Positions 32,426 through 41,314 of a DNA stretch of 64,000 bases are shown here, in pieces. Each line of letters opens with the position of its first letter. The stretch's first letter is position 1. The notes under the pieces were generated by a model. It had not been told where the DNA came from and did no database searches. It saw nothing but the letters and a program-made list of their open reading frames with translations. Source of the DNA: Pseudorhodobacter antarcticus (lineage in GTDB: Bacteria > Pseudomonadota > Alphaproteobacteria > Rhodobacterales > Rhodobacteraceae); contig NZ_FOCO01000010.1 of the NCBI RefSeq assembly GCF_900110135.1, positions 1 through 64,000 on the forward strand, in the 5' to 3' direction. The translations under genes were made by a program, and so were the position numbers.

Positions 32426-34431
32426 CCGATGATCTGACCCGCCTGCGCGCCCAGTTGCGCGCCGCCCCCGCCCCAGATGCCGATGCCCGCGCCGCCGCAA
32501 TCAGGCTGGCGATGGAAAGTTTTGATGCCCTCCCCCAAGGAACCGCGATCGACCCGCGTCCTATCAACAACCACCCCCAACGGGTGGGGTTTTTGATAGG
32601 ATTGCAGACCATGCTCGCCACCCTCACCGCCCGTCCCATCCTCACCGCGACCACCTCCGCCGCCGCCCTTTGTCTGGGCCTTGTCATCGTGCTGCCCCAA
32701 ATCTGGGTCACCCCCGACATTTCCGCGCAGCAGCCCACCGCCGTGACCAATGACGTCCAATCCATCGCAGCGCCCGAATCCGCTGCACTGGCCGACCAAG
32801 CCCAACCTCTCGCACTGCCTGAAATCGCCCCCGCAGCCCCCCCCGCACCGGCACCCGCCCCCCCCCAATCGCACGCCCTAACCAAATCCGCCGCACCCGA
32901 AATGATGCGCAACCGCGAGGCCGCAGGCATGACCCTGCAATCCGCCCCCACCTTCGATTCCGCCGCCACCTTCGCCCCCATAATGGCGGACCAAATCGCC
33001 AGCCCCGCACCCAATACCGAAACCTTTGCTACCGCACCGGCGAACCCGGTCAAGACCACCGCAATCAACCCCGTTTCCACCTTTTCCATCGACGTGGATA
33101 CCGCCAGTTATGCGATCATCCGTTCCTCTTTGATGCGCGGCGAATTGCCCCCGCCCGACGCGGTGCGGGTCGAAGAAATGATCAACTATTTCCCCTACAG
33201 CTATCCCGCCCCCGAACCGGGCGCTGCCCCCTTCACCTCTACGGTCACCGTCATGCCAACGCCGTGGAATGCCGGCACCCAATTGGTCCGCATCGGGCTC
33301 CAAGGCCGCCTGCCCGCCATCGCCGACCGCCCACCTTTGAACCTTGTCTTGCTGATCGACACCTCCGGTTCCATGCAAGACCCCGCCAAACTGCCTTTGC
33401 TGGCGCAATCGCTGCGCCTGATGCTGCCCCAACTGCGCCCGCAAGATGAGGTGGCGATCGTCGCCTATGCCGGGTCAGCGGGCACCGTTTTGGCCCCCAC
33501 CCCGGCCAGTGATCAAGCCACCATTCTGGCCGCGATGGACCGCCTGTCGGCAGGTGGCGGCACCAATGGCGCGGCGGGGCTGGAACTTGCCTATCAAACC
33601 GCGGCCTCCATGACTGCAGCGGGCGAGGTATCGCGCGTCCTGTTGGCCACCGATGGCGATTTCAACCTTGGCATTTCCGACCCCGACGGGCTGGAGGCGT
33701 ATATCGCCAAAAAGCGCGACGCCGGCACCTATCTGTCCATCCTCGGCTTTGGGCGCGGCAATCTGGACGATACGACCATGCAAACGCTGGCCCAATCGGG
33801 CAATGGCACCGCCGCCTATATCGACACGCTGCAAGAGGCGCGCAAAGTGCTGGTCGATCAGCTGTCGGGCGCGCTGTTTCCGATTGCCGATGATGTAAAG
33901 TTGCAAGTGGAATGGAACCCGGCGCAGGTCGCGGAATACCGCCTGATCGGCTATAAAACCCGCGCCTTGGCCCGCGAGGATTTCAACAATGACCGTGTGG
34001 ATGCGGGCGAAATTGGCGCAGGCCATGCGGTGACCGCGCTTTTTGAAATCACAGCCCCCGGCAGCCCCGCGCAGGCAAACACGGCCCTACGCTATGCCGA
34101 ACCGACCGTTGATACGGGCACGGATACGGGCAATGGCGAACTTGGGTTCCTGCGGCTGCGATACAAAGCGCCGGGGGAAAGCAAATCCTTGCTAATTGAG
34201 ACCCCAATCACCGCCGCCGATGGGCAAACCCCACCCGACACAGAGGCAAATTTTGCCGCCGCCATCGCAGGCTTTGGCCAGTTGTTGACGGAGGCTACAT
34301 ACTTGGGCGATTGGGGCTGGGATGACGCGATTGCCCTTGCCCTATCTGCGCGCGGCGATGATCCGTTCGGTTATCGGGCCGAAGCGGTGACCCTGATGCG
34401 CCTTGCCGCCGCGATGCCAGCAAACCGCTAG
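32422..34431 (+). CDS. Membrane vWA-domain protein (YfbK type), probable anti-sigma factor
   Basis: A 669-residue protein in three parts. Residues 1-60 are cytoplasmic and resemble short anti-sigma N-termini (MTDDLTRLRAQLRAAPAPDADARAAAIRLAMESF). One transmembrane segment (about 70-95) and a Pro/Ala-rich linker follow. The exported part has the YfbK-like STFSIDVDTASYAIIRSSL (about 215-235), a vWA domain with MIDAS motif DTSGS (about 312-316), and a C-terminal DUF3520-like region. It is coupled to the ECF sigma gene by an ATGA overlap. I infer that the vWA domain senses or binds a periplasmic ligand or metal and the N-terminus holds the sigma factor. Confidence 0.83.
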   Translation: MTDDLTRLRAQLRAAPAPDADARAAAIRLAMESFDALPQGTAIDPRPINNHPQRVGFLIGLQTMLATLTARPILTATTSAAALCLGLVIVLPQIWVTPDISAQQPTAVTNDVQSIAAPESAALADQAQPLALPEIAPAAPPAPAPAPPQSHALTKSAAPEMMRNREAAGMTLQSAPTFDSAATFAPIMADQIASPAPNTETFATAPANPVKTTAINPVSTFSIDVDTASYAIIRSSLMRGELPPPDAVRVEEMINYFPYSYPAPEPGAAPFTSTVTVMPTPWNAGTQLVRIGLQGRLPAIADRPPLNLVLLIDTSGSMQDPAKLPLLAQSLRLMLPQLRPQDEVAIVAYAGSAGTVLAPTPASDQATILAAMDRLSAGGGTNGAAGLELAYQTAASMTAAGEVSRVLLATDGDFNLGISDPDGLEAYIAKKRDAGTYLSILGFGRGNLDDTTMQTLAQSGNGTAAYIDTLQEARKVLVDQLSGALFPIADDVKLQVEWNPAQVAEYRLIGYKTRALAREDFNNDRVDAGEIGAGHAVTALFEITAPGSPAQANTALRYAEPTVDTGTDTGNGELGFLRLRYKAPGESKSLLIETPITAADGQTPPDTEANFAAAIAGFGQLLTEATYLGDWGWDDAIALALSARGDDPFGYRAEAVTLMRLAAAMPANR

Positions 34432-34494
34432 AACCCCCATGGCCTTTGTCGCGCGCCGCGCATAGCATGGCGCAAACCAAAAGGGGCACGTGAT

Positions 34495-35226
34495 ATGGCC
34501 GAGCAAAAGACAGTGGTGTTGACGGGGGCAAGCCGGGGGATTGGCCATGCCACCGTCAAACGCTTTTCCGCCGAAGGCTGGCGCGTGCTGACCTGTTCGC
34601 GCCAGCCGTTTGATGATCGGTGCCCCTGGCCGGGCGGCGAGGAAAACCATATCCAGATCGACCTTGCCGACCCAAGCAAGACTGTGCAAGCGATTGAGGT
34701 GATCCGTGAAAAGCTGAACGGGCGGCTGGATGCGCTGGTTAACAATGCGGGGATTTCCCCCAAGGGGCCGGATGGTGCGCGGCTGTCCACGTTGGACACC
34801 GATTTGCGGACATGGGGGCAGGTGTTTCACGTTAATTTCTTTGCGCCGGTTGTTATGGCGCGCGGGTTGCAGGTGGAATTGGTGGCGGCAAAGGGCGCGA
34901 TTGTGAACGTCACGTCCATCGCGGGGGGGCGGGTGCATCCGTTTGCGGGCGCTGCCTATGCCACGTCAAAGGCCGCGCTGGCCGCTCTGACCCGCGAAAT
35001 GGCGCATGATTTTGGCCCCTTGGGCGTGCGGGTGAACGCGATTGCGCCGGGGGAGGTGGAAACAGCCATCCTAAGCCCCGGCACCGATAAAATCGTCGAC
35101 CAACTGCCGATGCGCCGCCTTGGCCAACCGTTTGAGGTGGCCGATGCGATCTGGTTCCTGTGTTCACCGCAATCCAGTTATATTTCGGGCACTGAAATTG
35201 AGGTGAACGGCGCGCAACACGTTTGA
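34495..35226 (+). CDS. Short-chain dehydrogenase/reductase
   Basis: A 243-residue classical SDR oxidoreductase with all catalytic features: TGASRGIG (about residues 11-18), NNAG (about 82-85), Ser of VNVTSIAGG, and YATSK (about 157-161). The substrate is unknown; family members reduce keto groups using NAD(P)H. Base usage is less C-rich than in the genes to its left. Convergent with engB, 7 bp apart. Confidence 0.9.
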   Translation: MAEQKTVVLTGASRGIGHATVKRFSAEGWRVLTCSRQPFDDRCPWPGGEENHIQIDLADPSKTVQAIEVIREKLNGRLDALVNNAGISPKGPDGARLSTLDTDLRTWGQVFHVNFFAPVVMARGLQVELVAAKGAIVNVTSIAGGRVHPFAGAAYATSKAALAALTREMAHDFGPLGVRVNAIAPGEVETAILSPGTDKIVDQLPMRRLGQPFEVADAIWFLCSPQSSYISGTEIEVNGAQHV

Positions 35227-35232
35227 GGCGCG

Positions 35233-35886
35233 TTATTCCAGCGTGGCGATCGTCGCGCGCAGGGTTTCAATGCCCAAACCCTTTTCGGACGATGTCACGA
35301 TCAATTCGGGATAGGCCGCCGGATGTTTGGACAGGGCCGCGCGCGATTGTTCGATGTTTTGTTCCAACTCTGCGCGGCTGACCTTGTCGGCCTTGGTCAA
35401 CACGGCTTGGAACGTGACGGCGGACCGATCAAGCAGGTCCATAATCTCTTCATCCACCGCTTTTACGCCGTGCCGCCCGTCGATCAGCACGAAAGCGCGG
35501 CGCAGGGTTTGGCGGCCCGAGAGGTAGCTTTTCAACAGGGCTTGCCATTTGGCGACAATCGCCACCGGCGCCTCGGCATACCCATAGCCGGGAAGGTCGA
35601 CCATATAGCGGGCATCGCCCAACGCGAAATAGTTGATTTCCTGCGTGCGGCCGGGGGTATTTGAGGCGCGCGCAAGGTTTTTGCGGCCCGTCAGCGCGTT
35701 GATCAAACTGGATTTACCGACATTGGAGCGGCCTGCAAAACACACCTCCACCCTATCTGCCGGGGGCATGCCGGACATGGCCACCACGCCTTTGACAAAA
35801 TCAACCGGGCCTGCGAACAAAAGCCGCCCCGCCTCACGCGCTGGGAAATCGGGTTCTTCGGCTAGGGGGAAAGGCAGTTGGGTCAC
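35233..35886 (-). CDS. engB: Ribosome biogenesis GTPase EngB/YsxC
   Basis: A 217-residue small GTPase needed for 50S subunit assembly. G1 is GRSNVGKSS (about residues 51-59), G3 DLPGYGYAEAP (about 98-108), G4 TKADK (about 165-169) and G5 TSSEKG (about 201-206). The TRP-GRTQEINYF switch region is also typical. The start ATG at 35886 overlaps the stop of the MOSC gene by 4 bp (ATGA), so yidC, MOSC and engB form a coupled operon. Confidence 0.94.
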   Translation of the reverse strand: MTQLPFPLAEEPDFPAREAGRLLFAGPVDFVKGVVAMSGMPPADRVEVCFAGRSNVGKSSLINALTGRKNLARASNTPGRTQEINYFALGDARYMVDLPGYGYAEAPVAIVAKWQALLKSYLSGRQTLRRAFVLIDGRHGVKAVDEEIMDLLDRSAVTFQAVLTKADKVSRAELEQNIEQSRAALSKHPAAYPELIVTSSEKGLGIETLRATIATLE

Positions 35887-36623
35887 GCGACGCTCCAGTC
35901 ATCATTTACGGCGATTGTGCCGCCTTGTTTCACCACGGCGTAAACCCCGAAATCCTGATGGCCATAGGTGGTTTGCAAGGCGGCCAAGGTATCGGCATCA
36001 ACCTGCCCAGTTTGCGGGTTGGTCATGGTGGCGCGGCAGCGGGTGATGCGTTCGCGCACGGTCAAGACTGCGCCGCCAATGGTAATATCGCGGCCAATCC
36101 AGTCAAATTCGGCAAAGGGGGCAGCGCCATCCAGCCACAGATTGCCGCGAAACCGGTCCGCCGACAAAGGGGTTTGCATCAGGTCCGACAACGCATCCAG
36201 CGACGCGGTAGTCTGGATTGAGACGGAGGGCCAAGCGCTGTCGGTCATGCCACGATCTGCGGAGACGATGCGCGCGGGCTGGGCACGATCGGGCGGCGAC
36301 GATGGGGTAATCCACGCCAAAAATGCGGGCAAATCTGCGGGATCATCGGGATGAAAGGTTAGGTTCGGGCGGTCAGGGTGGCGCAGGGTCACGGCGTCAC
36401 CTTGCAGTTGCGCCGTGATTGCCATCAGTTGCGGGGCCTTGGCGCCGCGATGAAAATTGGCGCAAGGGTTCCAGCCGGGGGTCAGCTTTGCCGCTTCATG
36501 CGCCACGGCCCACCGTCTGTCACCGGGCAAGCACGCCCCCGCCAAAAGCAGAACGGACGCGAGATCCTCGCGTCCGTGTGCTTTGATGGGGTGGCGGCAG
36601 ATTTGCGCCAGCCGCCCTGTCAT
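35883..36623 (-). CDS. MOSC-domain protein
   Basis: A 246-residue protein with an N-terminal MOSC_N-like part (GRLAQICRHPIKAHGRE, about residues 3-19) and a MOSC core ending in RITRCRATMTNPQTGQVDADTLAALQ (about 195-220), which contains the conserved Cys that in molybdenum-cofactor sulfurases carries sulfur. The likely role is molybdopterin or sulfur-carrier chemistry, similar to YcbX/YiiM proteins. The ATG at 36623 overlaps the yidC stop as ATGA; the open upstream extension is antisense to yidC and not real. Confidence 0.87.
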   Translation of the reverse strand: MTGRLAQICRHPIKAHGREDLASVLLLAGACLPGDRRWAVAHEAAKLTPGWNPCANFHRGAKAPQLMAITAQLQGDAVTLRHPDRPNLTFHPDDPADLPAFLAWITPSSPPDRAQPARIVSADRGMTDSAWPSVSIQTTASLDALSDLMQTPLSADRFRGNLWLDGAAPFAEFDWIGRDITIGGAVLTVRERITRCRATMTNPQTGQVDADTLAALQTTYGHQDFGVYAVVKQGGTIAVNDDWSVA

Positions 36624-38443
36624 TTTTTGCCAGACTTTTTGGCCACAGCGACCGGCACCGGGGCTGGCTTGCGCTTGAACCCCGCCTTGATGTTGCCAAA
36701 CAAATCGGGCGTGTGGCCGTGGCTTTTCATGATCGCGTATTGCTGGCTGAAGGTGATGATGTTGTTGGTGATCCAGTAGACGACCAACCCGCTGGCGAAA
36801 TGCCCCAGCATGAACATGAACACCCAAGGCATCCACGCGAAAATCATCGCTTGGGTCGCATCGGTTGGTGTTGGGTTCAGCTTTTGTTGCAACCACATCG
36901 ACACGCCCAGCATCAACGGCAAGACACCGATGAAAATCAGCGCAAGGATGCTGCCCGGTTCTGGTGATGCCCACGGCAGCAGACCAAACAAGTTGAACAG
37001 GGACGAGCTGTCGGGGGCGGACAGGTCATTCAGCCAGCCAAAAAACGGCGCGTGGCGCAGTTCGAGGGTTACGAAAATCACCTTGTACAGCGAAAAGAAA
37101 ATAGGGATCTGGATTAGGATCGGCAGGCAGCCCGCGGCGGGGTTCACCTTTTTCTCCTTGTACAGCTGCATCATTTCTTTCTGCATCTTTTGCTTGTCGT
37201 CGCCAACACGCTCCTTCAGCGCCTCCATTTCTGGCTGCAATTCCTTCATGCGAGCCATGGAAACATAGGATTTATAGGCCAACGGCAACACCAGCGCCTT
37301 GAGCAAGAAGGTGAGTGCGATGATCGCCAGCCCCATATTGCCGATATGCGCATTCAGCCAATGCAGCACGGAAAAAATTGGCTTGGTGAAGAAGAAAAAC
37401 CAGCCCCAGTCGATCGCATCAATAAAACCTGCGATGCCCCCGTTATCTTGATAATTGCGCAGCGATTCCCATTCTTTGGCCCCAGCAAACAGCCGCGAAT
37501 TGGCGGTGCCCGTTGTGCCTGGGGCGACCGCCATCAAAGGTTGGCGGGTTTCGGTTTGGTAAATATCGGCGCTGGCCACATATTTGGTGACAGCGGTAAA
37601 CGGTTTGCCCTGTTCGGGAATAAGCGCGGTCATCCAATATTTGCTGGTGAAACCTGTCCAGCCATCCGTCACCGCTTCGGTCACTTCGGCCTGTGCAGCC
37701 TCGCGGGCGACCAAAGGCAATTTGGCGGCGTCTTTGTATTTAACTTCCTCCAAAGTGCCATCGGTGCGCATCACAACGCCTTCATGGCTTAGGTAGAACC
37801 CTTCCAGATCGGCGGGCAGGCCGTGGCGGGCCACGATGCCATAAGGGGCAAGCCGCACTTCCGCGCCCGTCTGGTTGTCCACGCTTTGCGTGACATTAAA
37901 CATATAGCGATCATCAACCGACAGTTCCCGCTTGAAAATCAAACCCTTGCCGTTGTTCCACTGCAAGGTGATCGGGGTTTGCGGCGTCAGCGTGTTGTCG
38001 CCAACCTGCGACCACAGAGTGTTCGCGCCCGGCACATCTTCGAACCCCAGATCGCCTGCGGGCGTCCAACCGTACAGCGCATAATAGGCCTGCGCCTGCC
38101 CCACGGGCGACAGCAGCGTTACGATGTCGGATGCCGGATCAATCGTATTGGTGTAGTTTTTCATCGCCAGATCGTCGAAACGACCGCCGAGCAAGGAAAT
38201 TGTGCCTTTCAGGCGCGGGGTGTCGATAACCACGCGAGGTGCGGATGCCTGTTCAGGCGCAGCGGCGGTCTGCGGGTCTGCGCCAGCCGCAGGCGGGGCC
38301 AATGCGTCAACCGTGCTGGATACCACGCTGGGCGCGTTGGGATCCGTCACCGACTCCTCTGGCGGGAAAAACACGAACCAGACCAGAATCACAAGGAAAC
38401 TGAGGACTGTCGCAAGGATAAGATTCTTGTTCTGATCGTCCAT
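36620..38443 (-). CDS. yidC: Membrane protein insertase YidC
   Basis: YidC inserts and folds inner-membrane proteins with or without SecYEG. The 607-residue protein starts MDDQNKNLILATVLSFLVILVWFVFFPP (TM1). A large periplasmic domain (about residues 35-350) follows, then five helices of the conserved core (about 370-575), including ALKERVGDDKQKMQKEMMQLYKEKKVNPAAGCLPILIQIPIFFSLYKVI. The C-terminal tail is basic (KRKPAPVPVAVAKKSGKK), as expected for ribosome docking. It heads the yidC-MOSC-engB operon. In most Rhodobacterales I know yidD lies next to it; here an EAL gene and a MITE-like element intervene. Confidence 0.95.
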   Translation of the reverse strand: MDDQNKNLILATVLSFLVILVWFVFFPPEESVTDPNAPSVVSSTVDALAPPAAGADPQTAAAPEQASAPRVVIDTPRLKGTISLLGGRFDDLAMKNYTNTIDPASDIVTLLSPVGQAQAYYALYGWTPAGDLGFEDVPGANTLWSQVGDNTLTPQTPITLQWNNGKGLIFKRELSVDDRYMFNVTQSVDNQTGAEVRLAPYGIVARHGLPADLEGFYLSHEGVVMRTDGTLEEVKYKDAAKLPLVAREAAQAEVTEAVTDGWTGFTSKYWMTALIPEQGKPFTAVTKYVASADIYQTETRQPLMAVAPGTTGTANSRLFAGAKEWESLRNYQDNGGIAGFIDAIDWGWFFFFTKPIFSVLHWLNAHIGNMGLAIIALTFLLKALVLPLAYKSYVSMARMKELQPEMEALKERVGDDKQKMQKEMMQLYKEKKVNPAAGCLPILIQIPIFFSLYKVIFVTLELRHAPFFGWLNDLSAPDSSSLFNLFGLLPWASPEPGSILALIFIGVLPLMLGVSMWLQQKLNPTPTDATQAMIFAWMPWVFMFMLGHFASGLVVYWITNNIITFSQQYAIMKSHGHTPDLFGNIKAGFKRKPAPVPVAVAKKSGKK

Positions 38444-38618
38444 TTTGGGCCACACCGTTCCTGTTCAGGTTTAGCGGTGGTTCAACGATAGGGGGCTGGA
38501 AAGGTCAAGGGGTTTTCCCTGGTTTCGGGGCAATGCGGGCCGAATACCGCAGCAAATTGATGTGACAGGGGCCGGAAACAGCGCGGCCCTGCGGCGGACC
38601 GGGTTTTAAGCCTAGCGA

Positions 38619-40109
38619 TCACCGCGCACGGCTGCCGATACGGGGCGGTGCTGCGCGGCGCGATTGGTGCTGAATGATCCAATCATGAGTATCATCAAAC
38701 GGCATCGGGCGCGCGAACAAGAACCCCTGCACATGCCCGCACCCCAGTTGCGCCAGCATCGCATGTTCGCCTTGGGTTTCCACCCCTTCGGCCAAGGTTT
38801 CCAATCCCATCCGTTCAGCCAGCGACAAAATACCTGACACCAGTTTTTGCTGCTCGCGGTCCTCATCCACCTTAATCACAAAACTGCGGTCAATCTTGAT
38901 TCGCCGCACCGCGAACCGCCGGATGTTGGTGATCGACGCATGGCCCGTGCCAAAATCATCCAGATCAATCCCGCAGCCCAGTTTGGCCAAGGCCGAAATA
39001 TTTAGCACGATCACATCATTGTCGGTTTCCGCAATCACGGTTTCCAAAATCTCGACGCACAAACGATCTGGTGTTAGATCAAAGCGGTCCAGTTCCCATT
39101 TCAGCTTTTCGGCCAGCCGTGGGTTGCGCAGTTCAGCCGAGGAGAAGTTGACCCCCACATTCGGCACCCGCAACCCGGCCTTGTCCCAGCGCACGAGCGC
39201 CGCCAGCGCGTGGTACAGAATCACCTCACCCAGCCGTTCAGACAGGCCAGCATCCTCAATCGCGGGCAAAAATTCGATGGGGGGGATGGTGCCGCGTTCG
39301 GGATGCACCCAGCGGGCCAGCGCCTCAAACCCTGAAATTGCCCCGGTATCGGTGCAAATCTGTGGCTGGAAAAACGGCCGAATTTGGCCATTGTCCAGCG
39401 CTGCCTCTAGGTCGCTGCGCAGGGCGTCACGGTCAGCGCGTTTGCGCGCCATGCCGGCTTGGAACACCCGGATAGCGCCCGGTCCGTTGCGCTGCGCTTC
39501 ATCCGCCGCAACTTGGGCCGCGTCCAACAGCGCCGCGCCATTGGGCAAGGGCGATTGCGCCCCCAGACAAAAGCCGATGGAGCAGGTGACATACAGCCGC
39601 GCGGCATCAATGCTGATGGGTGGCGCAAGGGCGGATTGCAGGCGCGCGGCGGTTTGCACCATCTTTTCCAGATCCATCCGGCGCACCGGGGCAAGGGCGA
39701 TGGCAAACCCGCCACCTTCCAGCCGCGCCACAGTATCGCCTTCGCGCAAGACCGCACAAAGGCGTTCGGCGCTGCGGGCCAACACCTCGGTCTGCACGGC
39801 GCGGCCATGACGGTCCAACAAGACATCGGCATCATCAAATTGCACAACAAAACAAACGGTTGATCGCCCTGTGATCGCCGTATCCTGCAGCGCCCGGTCC
39901 ATGAACTGCGTGATGTGTTGGCGCAACGCCAAGCCGCCCAAAGCGTCGGGCAAAGGCATGCCTGCCGGGTCGCGTCCCCGAAACGCCCCGCCAAAAGCGA
40001 ACAGCAGCGGCAGGCCAAGGGCTGTCATCATCATAATCGCCTCACCGCCCACCCAAAATGCGGCGAGGGACAAGGCGGGCAGGAACACAAGCAATTCGGG
40101 TCGCCGCAA
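38619..40109 (-). CDS. c-di-GMP phosphodiesterase (degenerate GGDEF plus EAL)
   Basis: The 496-residue protein has one or two N-terminal hydrophobic segments (about residues 5-45), a GGDEF-like domain whose active site reads EGGGF (so not a cyclase), and an intact EAL domain. EAL features are FEALARW (about 263), VEILE (about 345), DLDDFGTG (about 375), KIDRSF (about 395) and ETLAEGVET. It should hydrolyse c-di-GMP. The only sensible start is a TTG at 40109, since a stop lies upstream in frame. It separates yidC from yidD, and the MITE-like element lies in its upstream region. Confidence 0.87.
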   Translation of the reverse strand: MRRPELLVFLPALSLAAFWVGGEAIMMMTALGLPLLFAFGGAFRGRDPAGMPLPDALGGLALRQHITQFMDRALQDTAITGRSTVCFVVQFDDADVLLDRHGRAVQTEVLARSAERLCAVLREGDTVARLEGGGFAIALAPVRRMDLEKMVQTAARLQSALAPPISIDAARLYVTCSIGFCLGAQSPLPNGAALLDAAQVAADEAQRNGPGAIRVFQAGMARKRADRDALRSDLEAALDNGQIRPFFQPQICTDTGAISGFEALARWVHPERGTIPPIEFLPAIEDAGLSERLGEVILYHALAALVRWDKAGLRVPNVGVNFSSAELRNPRLAEKLKWELDRFDLTPDRLCVEILETVIAETDNDVIVLNISALAKLGCGIDLDDFGTGHASITNIRRFAVRRIKIDRSFVIKVDEDREQQKLVSGILSLAERMGLETLAEGVETQGEHAMLAQLGCGHVQGFLFARPMPFDDTHDWIIQHQSRRAAPPRIGSRAR

Positions 40110-40424
40110 CGCCCCGCCGATCCGCGCGGACCAGTTGGGTTTGTCACCGCGTGGTGGTGGCTGCTGTGGTCCTTACATCGCGTATCCCCTGTATCACGCC
40201 GGGGCAGAACATCCCCGGGTTGATCGCAAGCTAAAGCGCCGGGATTGACTGAGATGTTAACGCGCTACAGAAAATTACTTAAGGGCACCTCTATTAATAC
40301 CATAAATGGTCAATGATCGCCCCGTAAGTAATTGTTTTCATTGCGGTCCCCTTTGGCGGTTCTGAATTAATAGAGGTGCCCTTAAAACTCGACAGATATA
40401 TGCGATCTACCGCCGTGCGCGACG
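40110..40424. other. Gene-free stretch between the EAL gene and yidD
   Basis: These 315 bp contain no gene. The middle is taken by a 107-bp element with 20-bp perfect terminal inverted repeats (40279-40385). The first 170 bp, upstream of the EAL gene, have a CACCACCACC tract and no clear promoter. The last 40 bp run to the yidD stop. Confidence 0.6.
40279..40385. mobile_element. MITE-like element with 20-bp perfect inverted repeats
   Basis: TTAAGGGCACCTCTATTAAT at 40279-40298 and its exact reverse complement at 40366-40385 flank 67 bp that contain no ORF. If the outer TTAA on both sides is a target duplication, the element itself is GGGCACC...GGTGCCC (40283-40381, 99 bp). It is AT-rich compared with its neighbours, another sign of foreign DNA. 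The parent transposase is not in the window, and the terminal repeats differ from those of the IS at the left edge. Confidence 0.65.
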
Positions 40425-40664
40425 TTAGCGCGTCTTGCCTTTCGGCTTTGGCACCGGGTCATAGCCGGACCCGCCCCAAGGGTTGCAGCGGCAGATGCGG
40501 TGCGCGGTCAAATAGCCGCCTTTCAGGCCGCCATGCACCTCCAGCGCCTCCATCGCATAGGCCGAACAGGTGGGCAAAAAGCGGCACCCATGCCCCACCC
40601 ACGGGCTGAGGAGGAGGCGATACGCCCGCACGGGGGCGGCGAGAACATGGGCCAGCGGGCTCAT
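40425..40664 (-). CDS. yidD: Membrane protein insertion efficiency factor YidD
   Basis: A 79-residue YidD-family protein thought to help YidC-dependent insertion at the inner membrane. Conserved features are YRLLLSPWVGHGCRFLPTCSAYAMEAL and ICRCNPWGGSGYDPVP, with the C-x(7)-C and C-R-C-N-P-W-G-G-x-G-x-D-P motifs complete. The ATG at 40664 overlaps the rnpA stop (ATGA). An upstream open extension is not used. Confidence 0.94.
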   Translation of the reverse strand: MSPLAHVLAAPVRAYRLLLSPWVGHGCRFLPTCSAYAMEALEVHGGLKGGYLTAHRICRCNPWGGSGYDPVPKPKGKTR

Positions 40665-41122
40665 TTCAGCACGCCATTTTTGGACTGTGCAGGCCCATGC
40701 ACGCGGGCCAGCGCGCATGCCAAATCCTGCAACAACATCGCGAAATTGCGGTCGATCGTGACCTGTGGACGGCCCACCAGCACATAATCCCAGCCCGTTT
40801 GCGCCAACAGCGGCAGCATCGCGCGCGCCACCTCACGCAGGCGGCGTTTAGCGCGGTTGCGGGCGACGGCGTTGCCGATTTTCTTGGAGCAGGTAAAGCC
40901 CACGCGCACGGCCGCATTATCATCGCCGCGCGCACGCGCTTGCAGCAAAAACCCTGTTGTTGCTTGCCTGCGGGCGGACGCCGCGCGCAGAAAATCGGCG
41001 CGTTGGGTCAGGATTTGAACGCGCAATCCGATTGGCGCGGCAGGATCGGCGCATGACAAAACCGCCGGGGGCTGCGGGGGGGGGGCATTGCTGCGCTGTC
41101 CCTTTGCCTCCGGCGGTGTCAT
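40661..41122 (-). CDS. rnpA: Ribonuclease P protein component
   Basis: RnpA is the protein subunit of RNase P that matures tRNA 5' ends. The 153-residue form has a Pro/Ala-rich N-terminal extension. The core is RADFLRAASARRQATTGFLLQ and the RNR motif GNAVARNRAKRRLREVARAML. The ATG at 41122 has AAGGA eight bases upstream, while 41152 would be a TTG. It lies 57 bp downstream of rpmH, as in most bacteria. Confidence 0.93.
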   Translation of the reverse strand: MTPPEAKGQRSNAPPPQPPAVLSCADPAAPIGLRVQILTQRADFLRAASARRQATTGFLLQARARGDDNAAVRVGFTCSKKIGNAVARNRAKRRLREVARAMLPLLAQTGWDYVLVGRPQVTIDRNFAMLLQDLACALARVHGPAQSKNGVLK

Positions 41123-41179
41123 GTCATTTGTCCTTGCAAAACGGTCCGACAAAAATCGGGGCTTTATGGCCCCAACCCT

Positions 41180-41314
41180 TTAGGCGGACAGCTTTTTACG
41201 GCCTTTGGCGCGGCGCAGGTTCAAAATATTGCGGCCAGCCTTGGTTGCCATACGCAGACGAAACCCGTGGCGCCGCGCGCGGACCAGGTTAGACGGTTGA
41301 AATGTACGCTTCAT
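41180..41314 (-). CDS. rpmH: Ribosomal protein L34
   Basis: A 44-residue basic protein of the 50S subunit that reads [20 protein letters not shown] at the start and ends KGRKKLSA; the KRTFQPSN and HGFRxRMxTxxGRxxLxxRRxKGR signatures are complete. It is first in the rpmH-rnpA-yidD group. A promoter-like TTGACT-17-TAAAGA lies about 85 bp upstream. Confidence 0.95.
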   Translation of the reverse strand: MKRTFQPSNLVRARRHGFRLRMATKAGRNILNLRRAKGRKKLSA

